The position numbers and the translations under genes are program-made. A model generated the notes under the pieces. It worked only from the letters and a program-made list of their open reading frames with translations, searched no databases and was not told the DNA's origin. Of a DNA stretch of 64,000 bases, positions 47,306 through 56,234 are shown piece by piece (position 1 is the first letter of the stretch; every line of letters begins with the position of its first letter). Source of the DNA: Candidatus Eiseniibacteriota bacterium. GTDB lineage: Bacteria > Eisenbacteria > RBG-16-71-46. The DNA lies in contig JACRIW010000020.1 in NCBI GenBank assembly GCA_016215625.1, positions 110,455-174,454 on the forward strand, given 5' to 3'.

Positions 47306-48993
47306 CTCGGCCGGAGCGAGGTGAGCACGAGAAGGATCTCGCCCCGCTCCATCTTGTTGGGCGAAGGATCGCAGTACGGATCCTCCGCGGTGGGGAAGCC
47401 CGTGATGCGCGAGGTGTTGAACTCGGCCCACGAGGGATTCGGGTAGAGCGGGATGGCCGGGGCCTCCGCCGCGAACAGGCGCTGCAGGCGGCTCGCGAGC
47501 CGGCGCTGCTCGCCCGGGTCGGCGGCGGCCTCGAAGGCCTCGAGCGCGCGATCGGCCTCGGGGCTCGAGTAGCGGTGCCAGTTGCCCGCCGAGGGCTGGC
47601 CGAGCGGCTTGATCGTCGCCGACGACATGAGCCAGCGATACAGGTGATAGGGCGCCGGGCCCTCGATGGACCAGCCGATCGAGAGGTCGAAATCGCCCTC
47701 CTGCACCTTCTGGAACCACGCGCCGAAATCGTAGGTCTTCACGGTCGCGTCCACGCCGGCCGCGCGCAGGTTGCGCGCGATGATCTGCGAGGCGCGCACC
47801 CAGTCGGACCAGCCCGACACGCAGAGCACGTCGTAGCGCATCGGCTTGCCGTCCTTCGTGCGGCGGATGCCGTCGGCGCCGCGCGCCAGCCCGAGCGAGT
47901 CGAGGATCGCGTTGGCGCGGGGCAGGTCGTACTTCACCCACGCGCTCTCGGCGTCGCTCAACGTGTCGCGCCAGGCGTCGTACGTCGCGCTCATGCCCGT
48001 CGCGTCGGAGGGATGCGTGTAACGGAACGCCGCGACGTCCACCATGAGCGGGCGGTCGAGCGACATGCTGAGCGCCTTGCGCACGTTCACGTCGTCGAAG
48101 GGCGCACGCGTCGTGTTCGCGTACAGGTAGACGACGCCGGCCGTGAGCGGGAACCAGTACGCGTGGTGCTCGGGGTTTCGCTTCACGAACACGCGCTCGA
48201 TGGCGGGAATGAAGTTGCCCGCCCACTCGACCTCGTCGAACACCAGCGCGAGGTTCGCGCGGTCGTTGGACGGGAACGCCGGGAAGCGCAGCGCGCGGAT
48301 CGCGGGCTTGCCCTTCTGCCAGTAGTGCGGGTTGCGGCCGAGTTCGTAGATCTGGTCGCGGAACACGTTCACTTCCGTGAACGGCCCGGTCGCCACGGGA
48401 TGCTCGTTCGCGAACGTGACCGGGTCCTTCACGTCCTTCCAGACGTGCTCGGGCACGATCTGCTGCGCGGCGATCTCGTCGAAGCCGGGGATGAACACGC
48501 GCTGGAACGTGAAGTCCACCGTGCTCGCGTCGCGCGCTGTCACGCCGGAGACGAAGCCCCAGACGCCGCGCCGGTCGAGCGCGGGGAAGCGCTTGAGCAG
48601 GCGGAACGTGAACTCGACGTCCTTCGCCGAGAACGGGCGGCCGTCGGACCAGAGCACGCTGTCGCGCGTCGTGACGCGCAGCGTGCGGTTGCCGTCGCGC
48701 CACTCGTACGCGGAGGCGAGCCACGGCACCTGCACCGACTTGATGCTGTTGAACACGAACAGCGGTTCGTACACGCCGGCGAGCGTGGGCCAGCGCGAAG
48801 CGGCGGCCGGCGTGAGCGGGTTGAAGTTGCGCACCCAGCTCGAGAGCTGCTCCTGCGAGACGACGAGCACGTCGTTCGGCAGTTCGTGCTTCGGCGGCGC
48901 ACAGCCGGGCAGCGTGGCCGAAGCGATCGCACCCGCCAGCACGGCCGCCGTCGTCCACGCGGACGCGAGGCCGCGCAGCCGGGCGCGGAACAT
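47302..48993 (-). CDS. ABC transporter substrate-binding lipoprotein (SBP family 5)
   Basis: 563 residues. Signal peptide ending in the lipobox TLPGC (Cys 31). The family 5 extracellular binding fold is visible in WSDGRPFSAKDVEFTFRLL (about 115), VATGPFTEV, FDDVNVRKALSMSLDRP (about 320) and ADRALEAFEAAADP. Such proteins bind peptides, nickel or oligosaccharides; here it is sandwiched between a GH16 lipoprotein and DppBCD genes, so a beta-glucan oligosaccharide is the probable ligand. The ATG overlaps the GH16 stop (TGATG) and its own stop overlaps the permease start. Confidence 0.9.
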   Translation of the reverse strand: MFRARLRGLASAWTTAAVLAGAIASATLPGCAPPKHELPNDVLVVSQEQLSSWVRNFNPLTPAAASRWPTLAGVYEPLFVFNSIKSVQVPWLASAYEWRDGNRTLRVTTRDSVLWSDGRPFSAKDVEFTFRLLKRFPALDRRGVWGFVSGVTARDASTVDFTFQRVFIPGFDEIAAQQIVPEHVWKDVKDPVTFANEHPVATGPFTEVNVFRDQIYELGRNPHYWQKGKPAIRALRFPAFPSNDRANLALVFDEVEWAGNFIPAIERVFVKRNPEHHAYWFPLTAGVVYLYANTTRAPFDDVNVRKALSMSLDRPLMVDVAAFRYTHPSDATGMSATYDAWRDTLSDAESAWVKYDLPRANAILDSLGLARGADGIRRTKDGKPMRYDVLCVSGWSDWVRASQIIARNLRAAGVDATVKTYDFGAWFQKVQEGDFDLSIGWSIEGPAPYHLYRWLMSSATIKPLGQPSAGNWHRYSSPEADRALEAFEAAADPGEQRRLASRLQRLFAAEAPAIPLYPNPSWAEFNTSRITGFPTAEDPYCDPSPNKMERGEILLVLTSLRPR

Positions 48994-49823
48994 CAGGACT
49001 TGGCCTGATACACGCGGACGTAGTCCACGAGCATCGTCTGGGGGAACACCGTCGATCCGTCCGGCGCGCCGACGTAGTTCCCGCCGACGGCGACGTTCAG
49101 GATGATGAAGAACGGATGCTCGAACACCCAGCGCCCGCTCGGCGGCACGTCGGAAGCGGTGCGCGTCTGGTAGGGCACGTCGTCCACGAGCCAGGTGACC
49201 TTGCCCGTCTCCCACTCGACCGCGAACACGTGCCAGCTTCCGGCGAACGAGCCGGTCGGGAGCGTGTACGTGTTGGTGAGCGCGCCGCCGCCGTAATAGC
49301 CGGGGCCGTGCAGGCTGCCCGCGACCTTCGTCGGCTGCTGGCCGCGGTACTCCATGATGTCGATCTCACCGCAGGCCGGCCATCCGGCGGAGCCGATGTC
49401 GTTGCCGAGGAGCCAGAACGCCGGCCAGATGCCCTGGCCGACCGGCAGCATGATGCGCGCCTCGAAGCGGCCCTTCGCCTGGGCGAACTGCGTCTTGGTC
49501 TGGATGCGCGCGGACGTGTAGTTGCTGCCGAGCCAGCTCTCCTGGCGCGCGATGATGCGCAGGTGGCCGGAGCCGTCGAGCGAGCAGTTCTCGGGACGGG
49601 ACGTGTCGTACTCGAGCTGCGAGTTGCCCCAGTCGGTGCCGATGTCGAAGCCCCAGCGCGCGGCGTTGGGCGACGTGTTGACGGGGCCGTCGAACTCGTC
49701 CTGCCACGTGATCGTGCGGCCGGTCGGGGGCGTGCTGGTCTGCGGAACGAGCGGATCGGAAACGCAGCCGACGATCGCACAGACGGTGGCGGTGCAGGCG
49801 AGCACCGCGAGGAAACGCTTCAT
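48993..49823 (-). CDS. GH16 family endo-beta-1,3-glucanase lipoprotein (laminarinase-like)
   Basis: 276 residues. Signal peptide with lipobox IVGC (Cys 20). One GH16 domain: ITWQDEFDGPVNTSPN, GRFEARIMLPVGQGIWPAFW, the catalytic CGEIDIMEYRG (about 152-162, ExDxxE as in laminarinases), HVFAVEWETGKVTW and the final LVDYVRVYQ. The extra Met between the catalytic residues (EIDIME) is the bulged form usual for beta-1,3-glucanases. It overlaps the ROK gene upstream (ATGA) and the binding protein downstream. Likely tethered to the outer membrane and cuts laminarin-type glucan near the importer. Confidence 0.93.
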   Translation of the reverse strand: MKRFLAVLACTATVCAIVGCVSDPLVPQTSTPPTGRTITWQDEFDGPVNTSPNAARWGFDIGTDWGNSQLEYDTSRPENCSLDGSGHLRIIARQESWLGSNYTSARIQTKTQFAQAKGRFEARIMLPVGQGIWPAFWLLGNDIGSAGWPACGEIDIMEYRGQQPTKVAGSLHGPGYYGGGALTNTYTLPTGSFAGSWHVFAVEWETGKVTWLVDDVPYQTRTASDVPPSGRWVFEHPFFIILNVAVGGNYVGAPDGSTVFPQTMLVDYVRVYQAKS

Positions 49824-51100
49824 CGAGCCACCTTGGCCGCGGCGGACGCGGACGGGAAGAGTCGGGGATTGGCGAGGGCTTCCTTGAGCACGAGGCTCGC
49901 GGCGCCCACGGCGACGGTCTGCGGCCCGAGTTCGCTCATGAGGATGGAGGACGCCGCGCCCGAGTTGACGCGCGTGCGCTGGCTCACGGTCTCGCGCAGC
50001 GGCTCGAGGAAGCGGTCGCCGAGCTGCGTGATGCCGCCGCCGACGATGACGACGGACGGATTCATGAGGTTGAGCATGCCGGCGATGGCGATGCCGAGGT
50101 ATTCGGCGGCGTCGCGCACGACGCGCGTCGCGAGCTGGTCGCCGGCGAGCGCGGCTTCCTCGATCGCCTCGAGCGTCATCTGGCCGTTCGCGAGCGCGCT
50201 GCCCTCGTACTCCGGCAGCAGCGCCTTCGCGCGCTTGACGAGCGCGGGCGAGCCCACGTGCGTCGCGAGGCAGCCGCGCAGGCCGCACACGCACGGCTCG
50301 CCGTTGGGATCGATGGACATGTGGCCGATTTCGCCGGCGAACCCGGTCGCGCCGCGGTAGACCTCGCCGTCGATCACGTGGCCCGAGCCGACGCCCGTGC
50401 CCACCTTCACGTACGCGAAGTGATGGACGCCCCGGCCCGCGCCCCACCAGTGCTCGGCGAGCGCGCCGAGGTTGGCGTCGTTGTCCACCATGACGGGCAC
50501 GCCGTAGCGCTCACCCAGCGCGTCGAGCCCGCTCTGTCCCTTCCATTCGGGGAGCACGACTTCCGACAGTGCGAAGGGGTGCTTCGGATCCACGGGGCTC
50601 GCCACGGCGATGCCGATGCCGACCAGCGTGCGCGCGGCGTTGCGCCGGCTCCGGAGCGCGGCGTCGCACAGTTCGGCGACGAGCGCGCGCGTGCCCGCCG
50701 GGTCGGTGCGCACGGGGTGGTGCCGATGCTGCCAGTCGATCACCTGCCCGCGCAGGTCGGTCATCGCGACCGCGACGTGCGAGGCGCCCACTTCGACGCC
50801 GAGGATGCAGCAGGCGCCGTCCTCGAAGTTGAGCACGATCGGGCGGCGGCCGCCGAGCGACTCGCCCGGTCCGCCTTCCGTCACCAGCCCCGTCGGCAGC
50901 AGCGAGTCCACGACCTCGGAGACCGTGGACCGCGACAAGTCCGCGCGGCGCGCGATCTCGGCTCGCGAGATCGCACGCTCCTGCCAGATGAGGCGCAGGA
51001 CGGAGTCCGCCAGCGGGCGCGCGCGCACCGCTTCGGGAGCGGGCGCGGCGCGGCGTGTGGTGGTGGACCGGACGGCGGGACGGGACTTGCGAACGCTCAC
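49820..51100 (-). CDS. ROK family transcriptional regulator
   Basis: 426 residues. The N-terminal winged HTH (about 30-80: LRLIWQERAISRAEIARRADL, SRSTVSEVVDSLL) is followed by a ROK sugar-kinase-like domain with VVDNDANLGALAEHW, KVGTGVGSGHVIDG, the zinc motif CVCGLRGCLATH and IVGGGITQLGD. ROK repressors release DNA when a sugar or its phosphate binds. It is the second gene of the minus-strand beta-glucan operon, and a palindrome of the length expected for ROK operators occurs before three transcription units of the locus. The GTG at 51100 has GGAGAG upstream, 17 bases after the preceding stop. Confidence 0.92.
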   Translation of the reverse strand: MSVRKSRPAVRSTTTRRAAPAPEAVRARPLADSVLRLIWQERAISRAEIARRADLSRSTVSEVVDSLLPTGLVTEGGPGESLGGRRPIVLNFEDGACCILGVEVGASHVAVAMTDLRGQVIDWQHRHHPVRTDPAGTRALVAELCDAALRSRRNAARTLVGIGIAVASPVDPKHPFALSEVVLPEWKGQSGLDALGERYGVPVMVDNDANLGALAEHWWGAGRGVHHFAYVKVGTGVGSGHVIDGEVYRGATGFAGEIGHMSIDPNGEPCVCGLRGCLATHVGSPALVKRAKALLPEYEGSALANGQMTLEAIEEAALAGDQLATRVVRDAAEYLGIAIAGMLNLMNPSVVIVGGGITQLGDRFLEPLRETVSQRTRVNSGAASSILMSELGPQTVAVGAASLVLKEALANPRLFPSASAAAKVAR

Positions 51101-51117
51101 GAGGGCTCTCCGGGCTT

Positions 51118-52479
51118 CTACTTGTGGAAGTAGATGTTGTCGAGATAGACCGTGCCGACGTCGCCCGAGATGATCATCTGCGCGACGTGGCCGCGCGTGG
51201 TCATGCCCGAGAAGTCGGACAGCGGAATGTCGAAGCTCGTCCAGGAGCCGAACTGCAGCGGGGGCGTGGAGGCGTTGTTGAACGTGAGCTCGTGCTCCCG
51301 GTCGTCTCCGCCGCCGTAGATGCCGTTGGCGCCGAAGTCGACGAGCTTGATGCGGAACACATTACCCGATGGAGCCCAGACGTCCGCATGGAAGTGCGTC
51401 ATGGCGGTCGCGTCGATCGGGTTCGCCGTGAACTCGATGCCGGCGTACACGAGGTTCGAGTACTTCTTGGCCGCGTTCCCGGCGATCTGCACGTCGGCGA
51501 CGTCCGCCACGTCCCAGCTCGCGGACCACGTGTCCACGGTGCGGTTCGTGTAGGCGTTGCTGAACAGCGAGATCACGTCGGCCGCGGCGCGGCTGGGCGT
51601 GGGCGCGGCCGTGAGCGGCGCGGGATTCGGGTTCACGGTGATCGAGCCCGAAGCGGGAATGTTGCCGAGCAGGCCGGTGATCGTGGCCGTGCCGAGGCCG
51701 ACGACGTGGACGGCGCCCTCGCCGCCGGTCGCGACGGTGTCCGCGGTCGAGACGAACGTGAAGTAGCCGCTCATGCAGCCGACCGTGACGTCCACGCCGT
51801 TCACGGCGAACACGACCTGCGTGCCGGGCACGTGGAGCTCCTCGCCCACGTCGGGCGTGAGCGACTGCGACGTGAACGACGGGCGCGGGTCGGTGATGAG
51901 CGTGCTGAACTCGTACTGGATCTCGTCGAACCAGATCGTGCTGCCGGCGCCGCTTTCGGGGCCCTCGGCGAAGAAGAACATGCCCTTCTCGTCCGACAGG
52001 CGCGACGCGAGCGGAATCGGGATCACGAAGCGCTGCCACGTGCTGGTCACCTGCAGCGCGTTGATGCGCGCCTCGTACTTGGACGTGCCCGTGTTGTCGT
52101 TGCCGAGCCCGACGACGTCGATCGCGATCGGGCGGTTCGACTTGGCCCAGAACGTGAGGCAGTTGTACGTCGACAGGTCGCGCGCGCGGTTCACGGTGAA
52201 CGCGCCGCCCGCGTAGCCGCCGGAGGGATCGCCGGGCGCGGGCACGACGATCTTGATGGCCGAACTGCCCGAGTGGACGGTCGTGGAGTCGATGCTGAGC
52301 GCGTCGAGCTTCGAACCCATGAACGCCTGGAAATCCACGTTCGCGCCGAAGCCGTCCGCATAGACGACCGGGTCCTTGATCGTGGGCGCCGTGATGCCCG
52401 TGTGCTTGGCGCAGCCGGTGGCGGTGAATGCCAGCACGGCGACCAGGGCGGCGAGAACGCGAGTGACTCGAGTGGACAT
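51118..52479 (-). CDS. Glycan-binding lipoprotein with Ig-like and CBM-like domains
   Basis: 453 residues, lipoprotein (lipobox TATGC, Cys 23). Residues 35-190 form a jelly-roll sandwich (VVYADGFGANVDFQAFMG, STIWFDEIQYEF). A short Big_2/Ig-like part follows (about 195-280). Residues 290-453 are a second binding domain (DVISLFSNAYTNRTVDTW, MTHFHADVWAP, MIISGDVGTVYLDNIYF) of a type found in laminarin-degrading surface proteins. No catalytic pair is visible. It is the first gene of the minus-strand operon, with operator site 3 upstream, so it should be among the most strongly controlled products. Probable role: surface capture of beta-glucan. Confidence 0.78.
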   Translation of the reverse strand: MSTRVTRVLAALVAVLAFTATGCAKHTGITAPTIKDPVVYADGFGANVDFQAFMGSKLDALSIDSTTVHSGSSAIKIVVPAPGDPSGGYAGGAFTVNRARDLSTYNCLTFWAKSNRPIAIDVVGLGNDNTGTSKYEARINALQVTSTWQRFVIPIPLASRLSDEKGMFFFAEGPESGAGSTIWFDEIQYEFSTLITDPRPSFTSQSLTPDVGEELHVPGTQVVFAVNGVDVTVGCMSGYFTFVSTADTVATGGEGAVHVVGLGTATITGLLGNIPASGSITVNPNPAPLTAAPTPSRAAADVISLFSNAYTNRTVDTWSASWDVADVADVQIAGNAAKKYSNLVYAGIEFTANPIDATAMTHFHADVWAPSGNVFRIKLVDFGANGIYGGGDDREHELTFNNASTPPLQFGSWTSFDIPLSDFSGMTTRGHVAQMIISGDVGTVYLDNIYFHK

Positions 52480-52814
52480 GGAGCGCCTCCGGGACGGGCC
52501 TCGGGATCAGGAAGCCGCCGGGGCCAATTATGAAGAGTGGCCGGGGCGGACGAGCTTTGTTTGCGTGCCGAACAAACTATCGCCGGGGCCGCCGGGGCTG
52601 TCAACAGGAGAAGCAGGGGACGGCCCTCCCGGCGGGCGACGGGGTGGGTGCGGAGTGCGGGACGGAGCACCCCGGCTGACGCGCTCGGTGCCCGGAATGT
52701 CTCTGCCTTCTCTCCGGCCCCACCGTTTCAACATTGCCCCCCGAGGAGACCATCTCCTAGCTTCATGGGATTCACCATCCGCATCGACTCGCCGCAAGTG
52801 GAGGATTCGCCCCC
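52480..52814. other. 335-base divergent spacer with operator site 3
   Basis: Contains the promoter region of the minus-strand beta-glucan operon and, at the other end, GGAGGA nine bases before the GTG at 52815. Apart from the palindrome at 52555 no further element could be supported and no gene is seen. Confidence 0.6.
52555..52577. promoter_or_regulatory. Palindromic operator, site 3 (predicted ROK regulator)
   Basis: CTTTGTTTG-CGTGC-CGAACAAAC, two arms of nine bases with a five-base spacer and close match to sites 1 and 2. It is 75 bases upstream of the first gene of the minus-strand operon that includes the ROK regulator itself, so autoregulation is likely. Confidence 0.7.
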
Positions 52815-55100
52815 GTGCCGGAACCCCCTGGTAGGGTCATGAGCCTGCGACGGCAAGGCTGGCTCGACAGCGCCCGGTTCGTGTTCCGGCTGCTCAGTTG
52901 CATCGGATTCGCAGCGGTACTCGTGCACTTCGATGGGGCGATCGCAGACCATTCCCTGCGCATGCGCTTCGGCATGCTGCCGGACAGCATTCGGGTGGTC
53001 TTCCTGACAACCCACGGCACGACTCGGCTGGTGGCGCAGGCCGAGCGCCGCGGTTGTCCCCAGGCACGGGAAGCGGCTCCGATCTTCGAACTCGACGGTG
53101 GGAGCGAAACCGCTTTTCGGGCCTGCTCGGCGGCGGATACGCTCGACGTGCACGCGGGGTCGGCGAAGGGGCCAGTGCTCGTCACGCGGAGCGCTGGCGA
53201 ACTCGCGCGGGTACCGGGCCCTCCATTCCGAGCGCTCGGGCAGCTGGGTGGGCTTGAGAGCCAGCTGACCGGCGTGCTCGCCGGCTTCGCCCTCACCGTC
53301 GCCGTCATGCTGCTCGAGCGCCGTGGCAGCAACAACATGCAGCATCGCATGCGTGACGCGTCGCTCTATCGTGCCGCGATCGGCGTCTTCGTCCTGTCCT
53401 GCGGGTTGGGCATCTTGTCCGCGGCCCTGTCACTCATCGTCGTCGCCGATGTGTGGGAAGCGGGCGTGACTCCGATCATTCATGCGGCGCTCGGCTACAG
53501 TTTCGCGCTCGCCGCGATCACCATGTTCTACGGCCTCTATCTCGCCCTGCTCGCGGCCCATCAGTCCGTCGAGTACCGAACTGCACACGCGGCCTTCTTC
53601 ATCGCACTCGTGCTGGGCTTCCTGTTCACTTCGTACACGACCATGGTCGCCGGCGTTTCACTGCTGAACATCGGAGAACTGCTCCTGCTCAAGGAAAGCG
53701 CATTCTTTCCGATCGGGATGCTTCTCGCCGGAGGCGCGAACTACTGGAGCGAGTACTGGCATCACCGAGCGAGCCATGCGGGGAGCGTGTACTGGTCCCC
53801 GGCGGCCTCTCGCCCCGACGCCGACGGCGACACGCTCCGAAAGCGCGTCTTCGGGCACGCGAGCGATCTCTTCGCCTGGTTGCAGTCGCTACCATCGTTC
53901 CCACGGACTGGGCGATTCGAGGCCGGCACCCTGGACACGGCTCGCGCCCAGCTCGTGGATGAGGCGCTTCGCATGGCACCGGCAGTCGCCCGCGGGCCGA
54001 AAGTTCGCACGCCCGTATGGCTGAAGCTCGCGAGCTGGGCAGCGGCGGTCGCGGGGGTGCTGTTCGCATACGCGCTGGTCTACCGGCCGGATCGCTGGCC
54101 CTTTTCGCTTCCCGACCTGATCGGAGCGCTGCTCTGGGCGCTCCTCGGGTGGTTGACCCTGCAGATGGGGGTGGCGGCCGTGTTTCGGAGGCTGAAAGCG
54201 TTCGAATCCGAGCGGCGACTCGATGAGCAGCTTCGCCGTGGCGAGCGGCCGACCTCGCCGAGCGGCGCCTCTCGATACTTGCGGCAGGTGCAATGGGCAC
54301 TGACCGGCAATGCATTCATTGCGTTGCTCGTGGGACTTCTCGCCTTCGCGCTCTGCGTCTGCCAGCCCGGCGAACAAGGAGAGTTGAAGCTCTACGCAGT
54401 CGTGATGATCGGCTTGCTGCAGTTCGCCACGGGCTTCTCGCCGGCGACCTTTCTTGGCGGCGGCATGCCGGCCGCATTCTCGAGGAAACCCGGTTTCGAC
54501 GAAGTGCTCTACTCCATGCGCAACTTCGGGGAAGCGAGGGTCTGTTGCCTTTTCTGGCGAACCGAGGAATCGGAACCCGGCGACGAATACTTCGTCATGC
54601 TCAAGGACTACGCGTCCACGGTCGAGGCTTCACAGCTCCACGAGAGACGAAAGGCCTCCCGGAAGCGCAAACTGGCCTCCGCCGACCCGACGGATGAGGA
54701 AACCGACCAAGAGTACATGTACAGCGAGAAGCGCGATTCGGACTCTCCCGAACCGTTCCGGCTCCAGTCCCATTGGACGCACCGTTCCGACGAGGGGGAT
54801 GCCGCCGCGACGAGCAGTGATTCCGTCGCGCACTATGCGGTCACCTTGGGGAACGTGGAAAAGACGGACTGGATGTACGCCGTGCTGCTCATTCCCGAGT
54901 CCTGCTGGGAACAGGCCGCCGGTGACCAGTCCATCTGCACGCAGGCCGTACCGCCGAGGGTTTCGGTCGTCTTCTTCGACTCCGAGTCGGCCGCGTTTTT
55001 CTGGGGGCTACCCTTCGCGATCGATTCGGCGGGGGCCGGAAACGTGGAGGCCCACATGCAGGCCATGCGACCGGGAGGCAGGCAGGCCGGCGTCCACTAG
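52815..55100 (+). CDS. Large membrane protein of unknown family
   Basis: No family recognised. 761 residues with about eight hydrophobic helices in two groups: one N-terminal, two near 160-215, two to three near 225-320, and four near 405-550. Long soluble stretches lie between (30-150, extracytoplasmic if the N-terminus is inside) and at the C-terminus (580-761), which contains paired cysteines (ARVCCLFW) and a charged segment (ASRKRKLASADPTDEETDQE). Base composition and codon choice are less GC-biased than in the flanking genes. The GTG at 52815 has GGAGGA upstream; an ATG at 52839 is an alternative. Convergent with the PP2C gene. Confidence 0.65.
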   Translation: MPEPPGRVMSLRRQGWLDSARFVFRLLSCIGFAAVLVHFDGAIADHSLRMRFGMLPDSIRVVFLTTHGTTRLVAQAERRGCPQAREAAPIFELDGGSETAFRACSAADTLDVHAGSAKGPVLVTRSAGELARVPGPPFRALGQLGGLESQLTGVLAGFALTVAVMLLERRGSNNMQHRMRDASLYRAAIGVFVLSCGLGILSAALSLIVVADVWEAGVTPIIHAALGYSFALAAITMFYGLYLALLAAHQSVEYRTAHAAFFIALVLGFLFTSYTTMVAGVSLLNIGELLLLKESAFFPIGMLLAGGANYWSEYWHHRASHAGSVYWSPAASRPDADGDTLRKRVFGHASDLFAWLQSLPSFPRTGRFEAGTLDTARAQLVDEALRMAPAVARGPKVRTPVWLKLASWAAAVAGVLFAYALVYRPDRWPFSLPDLIGALLWALLGWLTLQMGVAAVFRRLKAFESERRLDEQLRRGERPTSPSGASRYLRQVQWALTGNAFIALLVGLLAFALCVCQPGEQGELKLYAVVMIGLLQFATGFSPATFLGGGMPAAFSRKPGFDEVLYSMRNFGEARVCCLFWRTEESEPGDEYFVMLKDYASTVEASQLHERRKASRKRKLASADPTDEETDQEYMYSEKRDSDSPEPFRLQSHWTHRSDEGDAAATSSDSVAHYAVTLGNVEKTDWMYAVLLIPESCWEQAAGDQSICTQAVPPRVSVVFFDSESAAFFWGLPFAIDSAGAGNVEAHMQAMRPGGRQAGVH

Positions 55101-55121
55101 CGGCGAACGAGTGGACGCCGG
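55087..55121. terminator. Bidirectional terminator overlapping a stop codon
   Basis: Perfect 12-bp stem CCGGCGTCCACT / AGTGGACGCCGG around an 11-base loop. The left arm covers the last codons of the membrane-protein gene, whose TAG begins at the end of that arm. It sits 11 bases before the end of the convergent PP2C gene. Confidence 0.8.
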
Positions 55122-55131
55122 ATTGGCTCTG

Positions 55132-56040
55132 CTACTTCACCGCGAACGCCGCCACGATCACGGTGACGTTGTCGGGGGCGCCGCGCTGCAGCGCGAGGTC
55201 CACGAGCGCCTGGCACGCGTCCGCGCTCACGGGGTGGTTCGCCAGCACGCTCGCGATCTCGGCCTCGGTCGCCACCTTCGTGAGGCCGTCGGAACAGAGC
55301 AGCAGCCTCGTGCCGTCCTCGATGTCGCGATGGTGCGTGTCGGACTCGATCTGCGCCGTGGGGCTGCCGAGCGCGCGCGTGAGCACGTGGCTCATCGGGT
55401 GCTGGTCCACTTCGGACTGCGGCAGCTTGCCCATGTTCGCGTATTCCTGCGCGACCGTGTGGTCGCGCGTGATCCGGAACAGCCGCCCGTTGCGCAGTTC
55501 GTACGCGCGCGAATCGCCGACGTGCATGATGAACATGTCGCCGCCGACGGTGTAGGCGCTCGTGAACGTCGTGCCCATGCCCGCGTATTCGGGGTCCTGC
55601 TCCTGGCGTGCGCGGATCGCGGCGTGCATGTGCTGCAGGTACGCGCGCGAGCGCGTGATGAGCTCGTCGATCTCGGTGTCGCGCGTCGCGGGGTCGTCGA
55701 ACTTGAGCGCCCATTTGGGCTGCTTCGAGATCGCGGCGACCAGCGTATGCAGGGCGGTGCTGCTCGCGACCTCACCGGCCTTCGCGCCGCCGAGGCCGTC
55801 GCCCACGATCAGCAGGTGCCCGGTGTCCTCGATGTGGCTGGGCAGCGAGCCCACCGCCACGTTGCTCGAGACGCAGTCCATGAAGCGGCCGAGCCGGTAG
55901 ACGACGTACGCGTCCTCGTTGTTCTCGCGCGAGCCCTTGTGCGTGAGCGCCGCGATGTCGGCCTTCACGCGATGGGTCGGGATGCCGGCGTCCACGAAGG
56001 AACCGGTGGGCTGGGAGGGCGGTTCGGGCGTCTCGTTCAC
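55132..56040 (-). CDS. PP2C-type serine/threonine protein phosphatase
   Basis: 302 residues, soluble. All metal-binding motifs are present: GSRENNEDAYVV, IVGDGLGGAKAGE, MHVGDSRAYELRNG, CSDGLTKV and GAPDNVTVIV. These enzymes remove phosphates from Ser/Thr residues placed by Hanks-type kinases. No kinase gene is adjacent, although the N-terminal extension of about 35 residues is unusual. The GTG at 56040 is preferred because GGAGGT lies seven bases upstream; the longer frame upstream lacks a ribosome site. Confidence 0.9.
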   Translation of the reverse strand: MNETPEPPSQPTGSFVDAGIPTHRVKADIAALTHKGSRENNEDAYVVYRLGRFMDCVSSNVAVGSLPSHIEDTGHLLIVGDGLGGAKAGEVASSTALHTLVAAISKQPKWALKFDDPATRDTEIDELITRSRAYLQHMHAAIRARQEQDPEYAGMGTTFTSAYTVGGDMFIMHVGDSRAYELRNGRLFRITRDHTVAQEYANMGKLPQSEVDQHPMSHVLTRALGSPTAQIESDTHHRDIEDGTRLLLCSDGLTKVATEAEIASVLANHPVSADACQALVDLALQRGAPDNVTVIVAAFAVK

Positions 56041-56234
56041 GGCGAGTACCTCCGAGGATGGGGGCACGAAGGAGAGTGCATGGCACCATAACCGCAAAGT
56101 CGCCGGAATCGAGAGGGCGAACTTTGACCGGCCTGACGCAGTCTTTGCTGGCCTGCCCGGCCCGGAGTGCGGCATGCTGCACCCAGCGGCGCGCCATCTC
56201 GGCTCCCCAGCCCGGTGCGCCAGAAGAGGATCCG

